This document shows, in pieces, positions 35,926-45,765 of a stretch of 64,000 nucleotides of DNA; the stretch's first letter is position 1, and every line of letters begins with the position of its first letter. A model generated the notes under the pieces. It worked only from the letters and a program-made list of their open reading frames with translations, made no database searches and was not told where the DNA came from. The position numbers and the translations under genes are program-made. The stretch is from Tamarix chinensis (Eukaryota; Streptophyta; Magnoliopsida; Caryophyllales; Tamaricaceae): assembly GCA_030549775.1 (NCBI GenBank), contig CM060175.1, positions 94,851,470 to 94,915,469 on the forward strand, in the 5' to 3' direction.

Positions 35926-36190
35926 GTATAGATTTAGTTCTAAGCATACAATTAAATATCGGTATATGCAATATCGGCTGATATTTATCGAATTTTGGGT
36001 CAACCGATACGCGAAATTGGCGATACCCGATTTTACCGATATTTATCGATATTTGCTGATATTTATTGTGAAAAAAAAAAATCACGCTGCGACAACCGCG
36101 ACATATAAAATATCATTCGCGACGCTCCGATATTGTAACACCGCGAATGCAACTACAATCGCGACCGCGACCGCGATTTTATTGCTTGGG
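35926..36190. repeat. Foreign ~260-bp insertion between RT and RNase H
   Basis: Viral coding similarity stops near 36190 and resumes near 35920. The intervening sequence is rich in 'tatcggtat', 'cgatatttatcg' and 'gctgatattt' motifs, holds an A-run (36069-36079) and ends in CGCGAC repeats near 36160. It has more CpG than anything around it. It is unlike the virus and unlike the AT blocks; possibly a small non-autonomous element. Ends are approximate and no target-site duplication is proven. Confidence 0.5.
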
Positions 36191-36900
36191 TCTAAGGTTT
36201 TGGGCTCTTTTTAAGTTGGTCATGTAAGGATTTTACGATTTGTTTATATTTGGGTAGAAGTCTAAGACATAATTCAAACTACCTAAAAACCTTTGTAACT
36301 GTTTTTTTTTATTATTATTTAGAATTCTATCTAGGAATCTAGATGCAAATTCTAAGGATCTTTCTATGGGAGTAATGGTTCCTGATGTAATATAGTGACC
36401 TAATAACCAAACTCTAGTTTGAAATAAAGAGATTTTTAATTTTGAGACCACTAGACCATTTTTCATTACAACATATATGAATGTCCTAAGGTGTTTGAAA
36501 TGTTGATTTATGGAATGAGAGAAGATGAGGACATCATCTATATAAACGATGCAAGAATTTGAAAAAGGATTGAAAATATCATTCATTAATTTTTGAAATT
36601 TAGATGGTGCATTTTTAAGATCGAATGGCATAACATTCAATTGGTATTGACCAAAAGGAACTGTAAATGTAGTTTTGTAACAGTCTTTTGGTGGTATTTG
36701 TATTTGCCAGAATCCCAACTTTAAGTTAAATTTTGAGAAAATTAGGTCTGAATGGAGTCTTTGGAAAAAGTCCTTTTTTGTCCGAAGTAGGATACCAATC
36801 CATTTTAATGCAGCATTTATAGGTTTGTAATTTATGATCAGTCGAGGTGTTTCTCTTTCAATTTATGAATTTTGGTTTACATAAAATGCAGCACAAGACT
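36191..36900 (-). pseudogene. Pararetroviral reverse transcriptase remnant
   Basis: An open frame of 161 codons (36718-36233) carries GFWQIQIPP, FTVPFGQYQLNVMPFDLKNAP, then the catalytic YIDD box (VYIDDVLIFS, about 36550-36520), and ends in the family's IERSLEF, LQRFLGSLNYVLDFYPNIN blocks. The upstream part (to about 36880) continues as RLIINYKPIN-like sequence in another frame, so the palm-fingers region is broken. RT copies the pregenomic RNA into DNA in this family. One expected glycine is replaced (PFDLKNAP for PFGLK.AP). The frame stops at 36233 just before the foreign insertion. Confidence 0.8.
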
Positions 36901-36999
36901 AGGGGGATCTAGATTTAGATATTAATGTTTTTTTTTCTAAATCCTTGATTTCATTTTTGCAGTGTTGTTCTAATTTAGAATTCATTTGAATTAGTCTAG

Positions 37000-37640
37000 C
37001 TTTTGTCGGAATATTTCTTTCTTGGAAACATTCTTCATAAGGAAGATCAATCATGTGTTGTTTTCTGGTCTAGAAGGCACTGGGGAGATCAGAACAGATC
37101 TCTTTTTCAATTTAATTTTGAAAGTTAGAAATCTTTATTTTAACTAGTTTTGATTCCAACTGATTTTGAATTCTTTCAAGGGTTATATTTTGTTTTAGGA
37201 AATAGGTTTGAGTTTGTTTTCCTTGGACAAGAAGGTTGATTTGGTTTTGGTATATTGATTTTGCTTTTAATAGGTTTAAGTTTCTGGTTCTTAGAATTTC
37301 AAGAAATGAAATGACATTTTTTGTTCCTTTTATTTTGAAAGAAGTTCTTGTATCATTTACATGGTAAGGAGTTATCAGGTTTATAAATGGTGTTCCCAAA
37401 ATTATACTATGGCTAATGTCTGGGGTTATAAGATAGGTAGATTTTGTTTGAAGATTGTTACATAAAACACATGCTTCACTTTTTTTTTTAATTTTGATTT
37501 TGGAGCTGTTTGCTGCAAACAATCTTTCAGTTGTAGGGGATATGGATCTTTTTGGAATAATTTATTCTTTTATAAAATTTAAATCAGCACTTGTATTAGA
37601 AAGGGCTATTGTATTGATTTGGAAGTCATTTGAATGTTTT
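37000..37640 (-). pseudogene. Pararetroviral aspartic protease remnant
   Basis: A 136-codon frame (37522-37112) reads FAANSSKIKIKKK, then LITPDISHSIILGTPFINLITPY, the conserved C-terminal half of florendovirus-like proteases. Upstream, in another frame, the expected active-site D-T/S-G is replaced by N-T-S (codons at 37597-37583, context SNTSADLNFI). The protease would cut the viral polyprotein; with the aspartate lost and a frameshift present it cannot be functional. Confidence 0.7.
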
Positions 37641-38049
37641 AAGGTTATTTTGATCATGTATTTTTTGAGAAGTTATTTCTTTTAATACATTTAGGAAATC
37701 TTTTGGGACATGAAGGTTTTGCAATTGTTCATCTTCAGAGTGATCTTTTTCACTGAGGTTTGGAGAAGATTCTTCAATTGTTTATTAGAGAAGGATTTGA
37801 ATTATGTTACTATCATTTTGTTATTTGTGTTGGAGTTATTTTAATTTCTTTTTTACTTCTTTGATTTCATGTTGGAGTTCAGAAGTTGTTGGAATATTAT
37901 GCTTAGATCTTTGTTGTCGTTTTAATATTGAAGTTAGGTCCTAGGTATTTGTAGGTTTACTGGAATTTTTGAAGGAGATGGTTTTAAGTCATTGTTTTTA
38001 ATAGATTCACAAAGTTTTTTTAAGATATTCCTTTTGTCTTGCAGGATTT

Positions 38050-39900
38050 GTTATATGTTGCATAGTTTCGAGCATAAGCTTTTGCTCTTTGGTTAATACA
38101 CTTATTTGTTTTGCAAAGTCTTCATTTTCACTATCAGAAGAGTTATAAGAAGACCTTCTTCAGAGAGGTCTTTATTTTGGGATTCGCTTTTAGAAGATTC
38201 AATTAATAGGTTTTGAATTTTTTCAATGGTTCTATCATCTAAGTTTAGTTCTCTCATTTGTTTGTTTAATATGCAATATTTTGATATGTGGCATTTTCTT
38301 CCACATTTATAACAGGTTATATCTTTGTTATGTGGTTTTTATGAAGAAGTTTGGGGTTTCTTTTCTTTATTCTTTGATTTTTTGTAGTATGGTAATTATT
38401 TTTGTCTTTGTGGAGCTGGTAAATATTTGTTGGATTTTTTGTGGTAAGTAGGTTTGCAGTTCCCATCACATTTTCAGGGTTTATTTATAGTGCCAATTAT
38501 ATAAAATTGTTTGTAGAAAGATCCAAGTTCTTGTCTAGTTTTGTGCATTTTCCATTTTAAGTGTTTTTAAAGTTTCAAATCTTGGTAGATTTTTAATTTT
38601 TTTTTGTGTGTTAGGCTAATTAATTCACCATAGGTGAGTCAGTTATAAGGGATTTGGTTTCCATGATCTTCTTTAATTTTATTTCTGACTCTTTCATCAA
38701 GGAGAGGTGGAAGACCAATAAGGAATTTTTTTCCCCCAAAATGGTTGGTTTGAATCATCCCTAAGCATTACTCTTGTTAGAAAGGTATTTTTATACCATT
38801 AGAAATCACTGAGATGTTTGCATCAAAGGTTTGAGAGCAATTCAACATTTTTGTCTTTAAGGTGAGATGGGTCTCCAACAAAGTGGAGTGATATAGATAA
38901 TATAAGGGATGCAACAACATTAGAACAGGGTTTATTATTTTCAAAGATGATGTTATCATCGTCATCCATCTCGATGGCTTCAAGAATGGAGTTTTATTCC
39001 TTTGGGGTAATATGGAAATCCCACCATCCCTTGAGCAGTTCAGAAAATCTTGCTATCAAGAGTTCTGCAATAGCTCTATCAGAGGTATTGGTTTGAGTTT
39101 TATGGGCATTTGTGGCTATAGTTATTTGTTGAAGGAGATTTAGAATGTTGTATTATGACATTCCATCTATGTTTCATTCATACAAATATGAGGCTTTGTA
39201 ATTTGGTTGGACTAATTTATTTGGTCTGACTTCAAGGTTTAAGTCAGGAGGAGTTTGTCTTAGGAATCATGACCCTAGAGAAATAAGGTATATTTCTTTC
39301 ATGAAGACGAGAGAAGATTGGTTCCGCATTCTCATCACTATCAGTTTGTTGAGTTTGTCTAATAGTATTTATTTGTGAATTTAAATCAGGGTTTCAGGAG
39401 TTTGAATTTGATTTGTGGAAGTCGGTGGTGTTATTTGACTAAGTTGGGCTTTTATGGCTTGGAGAAATTCTATTTTTCCAGGCTAGATATTTTGTTGACT
39501 ATCTTTTGAAACTTTGAAGGGTTTGAAAATAGGTAATTTTTTACTTTATGTGTTTTGAGGTACATAAGTAGTTTGAAAAGCAGGAAGAATTGTTTTTTTT
39601 TTGTATTTGCTTTTTCAATTTTGTTAATTGTGATCCAATTGTGTTTAAATGGATGTTTATGTAATTATTCTAGAGAAGAATGTTTTTAACATTTTCACGG
39701 GTTTTAATTCTAAAATATTTTCGGTAGAAGACATTTTTATGTTTTGGAGAGGAGGATGATTAGATTCAATGATTCCCTATTTGCTTGCTAGGTTTTAGTT
39801 TTGTTTCTGATTGTCACTGGGTTTACATTTTTAAAAGGATAATTAATTTTATTTTGTTTTGCATATAATTCAAACCAATCAAATACTAGAATTTGGGCTT
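38050..39900 (-). pseudogene. Pararetroviral coat-protein region with CCHC zinc knuckle
   Basis: The recognisable point is a retroviral-type zinc knuckle, CYKCGRKCHISKYC (C-x2-C-x4-H-x4-C), at 38314-38273, followed by LNKQMRELNLDDRTIEKIQ, as after the coat-protein knuckle of florendovirus-like genomes. In caulimovirids this knuckle binds packaged nucleic acid. The region to the right, up to about 39900, is where the coat domain should lie and gives many short minus-strand frames (for example 38983-38777) broken by stops. The left boundary with protease is approximate. Confidence 0.6.
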
Positions 39901-40349
39901 TCTCGTTTTGAAAAAGTTATAAAATTATGTTTGGATTTCTTTTCATTGGTTTAGAAAATATTTGAAAAACTATGCTCTTTTCTCTATATTGCATTTAGAG
40001 TAAAAATCATCTTGATATAATTTTTTATCAATTTGGAATTCTTTTTCAATGACATTTACCATGTTTTATGTTATTTATGAATAAGTTAGAGAGTCAGGGA
40101 GAGAATTTGTCTCTTGAGGTGTTTTAGGGATTTCAAGAGTTATATGTGAAGACTCTTCTCTTTTAGAGTTTTGACCCTATTTTGCATAGACTGAGTGAGG
40201 AATTCTGTATTTGTAATTTGTAGTTTGGAATGATGTGTTAGGTAAATTTGAAAAGCAATACCTCTTTTGACTATTATCAAGATTTATAATAGGGGGAAGA
40301 TTTGATACTTTTCCTAGGTCAATGGTTGATGATGTTGAAGCAACATAAA

Positions 40350-41226
40350 AAAATATTTGGCTTTTAGTTTTTTGGAAACTTAGTTTTACAGTTTCATCTT
40401 CAAATTGGGTATTTTGACTTATTTTGGTATTTGATTTAGGAGGAGACTGTGGTTTGTCTTCCTAAGAAGGAGTTGCTTTTTCAAGAAGCCAGTCATTTGG
40501 AAGAGTTACATTTCTCCATTTGATTGTTCATGTAACAACTATATTTGCTTTGGATGGATCAGTTTGAAGCATTAGGGTTTCTTCTTTTATGCTTTGAATT
40601 TTTATGTTGGTTTTAAATGTAGTTTTCACAATTTTATAGTAGACACGGTAAATCATGGCCATTGGTATTGAACATTTAAGCATTTTATATCCATGAGGTT
40701 TAACTTATAAGGTTAGTGAATGTAATAAATTTGGATCTGCTATTGCAGGGGAGAAGTTTGGATAACAATTAAAAAATATAGGACCATTGCATAGAATGGT
40801 TCCAAGTATAGAATCATCAAATGTTATAAGTCTACCATCTCGTAGAATAGCAAGAATGGAAGTATTTAAACCTTCTTGTGTTAGGGGTTTGAATCTTACT
40901 TGTACTAATCCTTAGTGGATGTATTTGAATCTGTCTTTGATATATTTTTTCATAGATTGTTTTGAAATTAGTTTAATTGTTTCGAATGGTTTTGCAATTT
41001 GTATGTCATGTTCCTTAGTTTTAATGGCATAGTTTGTTGAAAAGTTTGGCCATTTTGAACTTTTGTAGATTAATTTCTTTTGAATTTTGTAAAGTTTCCA
41101 ATTATCAATTGATCATTGAAAATCTTCAAGTTCATATTCTTCAGAGTTTATGATGTTTTCTCTAGATGCTACGATTTCCTTACTATGAGAACTAGAGGAA
41201 GAGGAAGATCTAAAAAATAAATTCAT
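40350..41226 (-). pseudogene. Pararetroviral movement protein remnant
   Basis: The minus strand starts with ATG at 41226 (MNLFFRSSSSSS…), 170 bases after a primer-binding site, and reads on through GLVQVRFKPLTQEGLNTS, ILRDGR, GTILCNGPIFFNCYP and VKPHGY, blocks of the 30K-type movement protein at the N-terminus of florendovirus and petuvirus polyproteins. Movement proteins carry the virus through plasmodesmata. In-frame stops occur before GLVQV, before VKPHG and later, so this copy is dead. It is the first gene after the primer site, as expected. Confidence 0.7.
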
Positions 41227-41396
41227 GCTTACTCTACCCAACCTATAAGTAATTCCTATGGCAGTCTAATGCATAGATTTACAACCAACCTTAGGACTTA
41301 CGACCAACACAAATAGACTTTAAAGGACTCATAATTACAAACAAAAATGGATAGATTAAGCAATGAAAGAAGTACCTTCATTGCCTTTCCTTCTGG

Positions 41397-41408
41397 GCTC
41401 TGATACTA
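41397..41408 (-). other. Pararetroviral tRNA-iMet primer-binding site
   Basis: The minus strand reads TAGTATCAGAGC, 11 of 12 matching TGGTATCAGAGC, the site complementary to the 3' end of initiator tRNA-Met used by Caulimoviridae. Its place just upstream of the movement protein fits the family's circular map. Confidence 0.7.
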
Positions 41409-41479
41409 AGAATGCTGTAGGATCTGAGGGAATAAGATAAAACCTGAAGAACAAGAAAATAAAGATTTGCAAAGATGAA

Positions 41480-42100
41480 TGTGATAATAGGAGTAAATGT
41501 TTGAAGTCTTATAAATTTGTCAGATGGTGGAAAGACTTTGAATCCTTCCACCTCAAGTATTTGAAGCATTAGATACTCTCAAAACCTTATACCAACCCTC
41601 AACCAAAGAAAGAAAATTATCCCCTATCTTTCATTTCTGTTCAAAATTCTTCTATCTATGGGTCTTCTCTTGGATTATAGAAAACCATGAAATTGAAGGA
41701 ATTCCTACCTTTGTTCGAAGATTCAAAATCAAATGGTGGAACAAGTTCCAGACATTTGATAAAATATCAAAACCATTCATGCAGAACTATGCAAAACCCA
41801 ACAAACCCTTAAAACCATCATCATCACCAACCCTAGTTTTGACAAGTCCTTCACAAACATGATTCCTTGTACAAAAATCCCTTACTGCAGCAAAGTTAGC
41901 TGCTATAAAATCAGAAGAAGAATACTTGTTTATTCTTAGCCAAACATTATTACAAAAAAAAACCCCACCACCATCATCCTCCTTGGAAATTCCAGACTTT
42001 GGAGACGCAAATGAAGATGTCTGTTTTGGAATACTCTCGAGTATTTCTTAACAGATTTCTACGTATGGCATACAACCAAGACAAATCTAAAGGCATCCTG
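41480..42100 (+). pseudogene. Pararetroviral polyprotein C-terminal domain, fragment 2
   Basis: On the plus strand, frames carry KSYKFVRWWKDFESFHLKYLKH, then IFHFCSKFFYLWVFSW, then IPTFVRRFKIKWWNKF and KPFMQNYAKPNKP: the WW-containing C-terminal domain of florendovirus-like polyproteins. It is opposite in strand to the movement protein that starts 250 bases to its left, so the two are head-to-head. Stops (after KYLKH and after TSPSQT) and frame changes show decay. The part at 41754-41925 is duplicated at 34482-34655. Confidence 0.6.
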
Positions 42101-42312
42101 CAGGTATGTATCAGCCAACTAAAGAAAAAAAGACAAGATAAAGCAAAAGATGAAGAGCATCTTCTATCACGAAGAAAAAGACGAAGATACTTTTCAAAAA
42201 GACAATCATTGTGGCAACCGAAAGCAAAAGGAAGAAAAGGATGAAGCATCTTCAAAAGGCATGAAGAACTTTTGACTTTTCAAAAAAAAGGACGACTTGC
42301 TCAAACTTTTCA

Positions 42313-42408
42313 CTTTTGGTGGATATTACTGATCCACTTTATCAAAAGTTATAATATTCTCTTTTGGTGGATTTTACTGATCCACTTTATCAAAAGTTGT
42401 AATATCCC
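42313..42408 (+). repeat. 48-bp tandem repeat in viral promoter region
   Basis: Two adjacent copies, 42313-42360 and 42361-42408, differ at only a few positions. Each contains the inverted repeat GTGGAT...ATCCAC with a 7-base loop. They lie 60 bases upstream of a TATA box, so they may have been enhancer-like elements of the viral promoter. Confidence 0.8.
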
Positions 42409-42470
42409 CTTACTTTCCAAAAGTTGTATGCTTTTCATGTAATGATTAGTTTTAGAACGGGTCCTCTGAG

Positions 42471-42478
42471 TATAAAAG
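42471..42478 (+). promoter_or_regulatory. TATA box of pararetroviral promoter
   Basis: TATAAAAG follows the 48-bp repeats and precedes a leader with 'agagaaaactctctaattg' near 42519. The position, just downstream of the polyprotein C-terminus, matches the intergenic promoter of caulimovirid genomes. Confidence 0.5.
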
Positions 42479-42620
42479 AGGACTTAGGACTTCATTATAA
42501 GGCATCAAAATTTTTTTTAGAGAAAACTCTCTAATTGTAAACTCTTCCGAGATCAAAATTGTAAACCTCATTTCAAATTTATAAAACTTTAAACCTTTAT
42601 TCCTGTTTTTTACCCTATTT

Positions 42621-43190
42621 TCCTGTTATTTATGTGAATTCACTTAGAAAAGAAGGCATATATGGCTCAAAAGCTCACTATGGGACGTGATAAATTTCAA
42701 TGTACTATTTTGGTGGTTAGAAAATCGTACACGTTCTTGCTTCATTCATTAGATATGTGTTCCCTACTTTAAAATTAGCATAAAAAAATTTCACTCACTT
42801 TATCTCAGTCTTATGATCCTTTTTTAGCTATACTTTAAAGATAAAATCATTATTAACTAGTTAAGGGCTCTTAATACTCTAAACACACCAAAAATCTGCA
42901 TGAATTTTTTTTTTATAAAAAAATATTTATTTATTTTTAAGTATATGAAAAAAATACACGCTCACACACACACTAAAGCATGCAAGAATACGAAAACACT
43001 CACACCCTCACACTTAAATTATATATTGTTCTCAATGTGTAGATAAGTAAAGGATCGTGTAATTCTAAGTAGAGAGATATAAACGAATACAAGATGAAAA
43101 AAAAATAATGGGTATAAAACTCACATATCACATTGGGTTGTCTCCCAAACAGTTTTTGGTTTTACGTTTTTAGCCTAACGTGATCTCGGT
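42621..43190 (-). other. Element B 3' untranslated region
   Basis: Non-coding. Near the right edge, the minus strand reads 'tttgggagacaacccaatgtg' (about 43153-43133), a phrase typical of the sequence after the integrase gene in Athila-type elements. It is cut at about 42620 by the pararetroviral segment. Confidence 0.45.
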
Positions 43191-44330
43191 TTACTCAATC
43201 AAGGTGGGTGCTTTCTTCAGTTGTGCCTCTTCAATGTTATGGTCCATGAATAACTCATAGTAGGGCGTAAACCTGTGATTGTTGACCTTGAACTTGTTTC
43301 TCGACTTCTCACTTCTCAATCTCATCAATATAGCATCATGAGGGAAAACACGAGTAATAATAAAAGGACTAACCCATCTAGAACACAACTTGCTTGGTAA
43401 TAATTGAAGTCGAGAATGGTAGAGTAACATTTTTTAGCCCACAACAAATGATTTTCCACAAACCATCTTATCGTGAAAAGATTTTGTTTTCTCTTTGTAC
43501 GCCAAAATACTCTCAAACGCATCATTCCTTATCTTTTGAAGCTCATGAAGTTGTGGCTTCGTATGTGTTCTAGTGGAATCTATACTCATATTCAAGTTCT
43601 TCACAACCGACCATGCCTTGTACTCAAGCTCTATGGGTTGATGAAGTAAATTTTCATAAACAAGACGAAAAGGAGACATGCCTATCGGCATTTTATAGGC
43701 AGTCCTATGAGCCCATAAGGCATCATCCAACTTTTGGCTACAATTCTTTCGATTCAGGCTTATAGTCCTCTCTAGAATCTTTTTGATTTTTCGATTAGAT
43801 ACTTCTTTGTGCCCACTAGTTTGAGGGTGATAGGGTGTAGAAATTTTATGTGTAACTCCATACCTGTATAGCAAAGCTTCAATCATCATGTTGTAAAAGT
43901 GTAACCCTCCATCACTAATGATTACTTTAGGTATACCAAACCTAGAAAAGATGTAAAATTGGAGGAAATCTGCATTTGCACAAGAATTATTGGTATGGAT
44001 AGCAATTGTTTCCATCCATTTTGATTCATAATTCACAACAAGAAGAACATAAATATAGCAGTTATAAGAAGGAAATGAACCCATAAAATCAATGCCTCAC
44101 ACATCAAAAATTTCCGCAACTGTGATAGAGGTTAAGGGCATTTGATCTTTAGGACGAATGTTTCTTGATCTTTAGCAATAAGTGTTAGTATCTCTAAATA
44201 GTATAGGTTAATAATAACCATATTTAAGAACCTTGAAGGCGGTCTTATTGGTATCAAAGGATCCTCCACAATGTAAAGTAGGATAGTGTGATAAATTATG
44301 CTTGAATTTTGAATTAGGCACACATTTCCT
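43191..44330 (-). pseudogene. Element B integrase (Athila-like), broken
   Basis: Frames at 44323-44132, 44084-43434 and 43430-43191 together cover the integrase. The catalytic triad is visible: D in the GIDFMGSFP-like block (just before 44084), D in IISDGG, and E in HPQTSGHKEVSN with exactly 35 residues between the last two, as in DD35E integrases. The C-terminus reads SRLQLLPSKLCSRWVSPFIITRVFP and FKVNNHRFTPYYE, the Athila-type tail. Integrase inserts the cDNA into the genome. A frameshift near 43430 separates core and tail, and stops lie upstream of 44084, so it is inactive. Confidence 0.8.
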
Positions 44331-45375
44331 CACTTTACCCGCAGTACCAAATTTCTACAAATAGGGGTCATCCCAAGCATATTGGTACGCTTCCCTTTTA
44401 ATTTTAGTTCTCATAGATTATAACATGTCAGTAGGTAGCTTATGAGTAACAATCAACAAATCATGGTGTACTTATCTGCATCTCGAAGAGCTGTTCATCC
44501 GGAAAATTCTCAATCAACGATATGGGCTCACCATCTTGAATCATGAAGCTTAAGTTATTTGCTACTACATTATTGCTCCATTTCTTATCCTTACTCTCCA
44601 CATTAAACTCTTGTAGCTATAGAACCCATCTTATTAGGGCTTTGCTTCCTTTTTATATAATGGATACTTCAATACTACATGGTGAGTAAAAATAATAACT
44701 TTAGTTTGAAGTATATATGATCTAAAATTTTCAAGAGCAAATACTATTGCTAATAGTTAATTTTTGGTAGCGGAGTAATTCAATTGATCATCATTAAGAG
44801 TCCTTGAAGTGTAGTAGATTATGCATGGTTTTTTGTCCTTTTATTGTCTTAAGACTGTACCAATTAAGTATAAGGTTAGTTTCTTTACATTGTTTCCAAA
44901 TTAAAGTTAGATTTTTAAGACAAGAATAAAAATCATAACTAAAGACACTAAAATCATCCATAAAAATATCAATAATCTTCTCAATATAATCATAGAAAAT
45001 AAAAACCATATATATTTGGAATGCATATCCTGAAGGGCATGTATCAATAAATAAATATGCTGAATAGGGTTGTCTTCTCTTGATCTTCCTCTATTATGTG
45101 AATTTGGTTGTAACTCAAGTACCCATTAAGGATGCAATAATAACAATTACTAGTCAATTTCTCGAGCATTTGATAAATGAATGGTAGTGGGAAGTGATCT
45201 TTTTTTGTCGTGACATTCAGCTTCCTATAGTTAATGCATACTCGGTGTCCAGTCACTGTCCTTTGTGGGATAAGATTGTTTTCCTCATTTTTTACTACAA
45301 TAACCCCCGACTATTTAGGTACTACCTGAATAGGCACCGCCTATTGAGAATATGAGATGGGATAGATGACTCCGC
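44331..45375 (-). pseudogene. Element B RT (central part) and RNase H, broken
   Basis: From the right: RVCINYRKLN (45256 on), then ILNGYLSYNQIHIIEEDQEKTT, then the catalytic block IDIFMDDFSVF (about 44960-44930, the FMDD version of YxDD), and CKETNLILNW. RNase H-type sequence follows as RTLNDDQLNYS, VFALENFRSY and a remnant of the DKKG.NVVADHLSR motif reading NVVANNLS near 44570. Part of the region between RT and RNase H seems deleted, since FLG.AGFYRRF-type sequence is missing. Many stops. The N-terminal RT coding sequence continues on the far side of element C at 51004. Confidence 0.75.
45370..45375. repeat. Target-site repeat left of element C (CTCCGC)
   Basis: CTCCGC at 45370-45375 is repeated at 51004-51009, directly outside the other LTR. 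Gypsy elements usually make 5-bp duplications; here 6 bp match, if the LTR is taken to begin with TTGCTG at 45376. Confidence 0.75.
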
Positions 45376-45376
45376 T

Positions 45377-45765
45377 TGCTGTGGAATCAACTTATATAAA
45401 AATATATCGATTAGATTGATACTCGTAATTCAAAGATAAACAAAGTTTGTATTCAGCCAAAGCGTTTTACTGACTCGATATTCCACATTCGAGAGGTGGA
45501 AATACTCTCCAGACACAAAGAAAATTCTATTACAATAATCGCCCCCCAGCCTCCTCTCTCTAATGGTGTATTTATTACAGAATACGCATAATAGACCTGC
45601 TAAACGACAAAGTAGGCTGCTTAACAGATTCTCGTGTAACCAATTCCATAACCACCTCTCATATATTACGCTGTGCTGATGCCTTGCTGGCTTGATGGTG
45701 CACGTGCCACCTTCTTTCTTCTGCTGTAGGTAAGCAGCTTGGGCCCCTCAGGCTTTTCCTTAGCA
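45377..45765 (-). repeat. Element C 3' LTR
   Basis: 389 bp, identical by eye to 50615-51003. On the minus strand it opens TGCTAAGG. It holds a G-box (CACGTG, 45701-45706) and an AATAAATA motif (45577-45569) that may serve as TATA box or polyadenylation signal. The polyprotein's last 32 codons and stop lie inside it. Confidence 0.95.

Larger units (their letters stand above)
34481..42620. mobile_element. Rearranged florendovirus-like endogenous pararetrovirus
   Basis: The segment encodes, on the minus strand from right to left, a primer site, a movement protein, a coat protein with zinc knuckle, protease, RT, RNase H and the start of a conserved C-terminal domain: the order of a Caulimoviridae genome, with best recalled resemblance to the florendoviruses found integrated in many flowering plants. 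Both outer ends are instead plus strand: C-terminal domain fragments at 34482-34690 and about 41480-42100, then a promoter region to about 42620. All frames carry many stops and frameshifts and one foreign insertion, so it is an inert fossil. Borders are approximate. Confidence 0.7.

Noticed and set aside
45372..45376. A strict 5-bp target duplication for element C with LTRs starting at TG
   Set aside because: Taking the LTR from 45377, the flanking five bases do not match; the flanks match only as CTCCGC (6 bp) with one extra T at the LTR edge, so that reading is reported instead.
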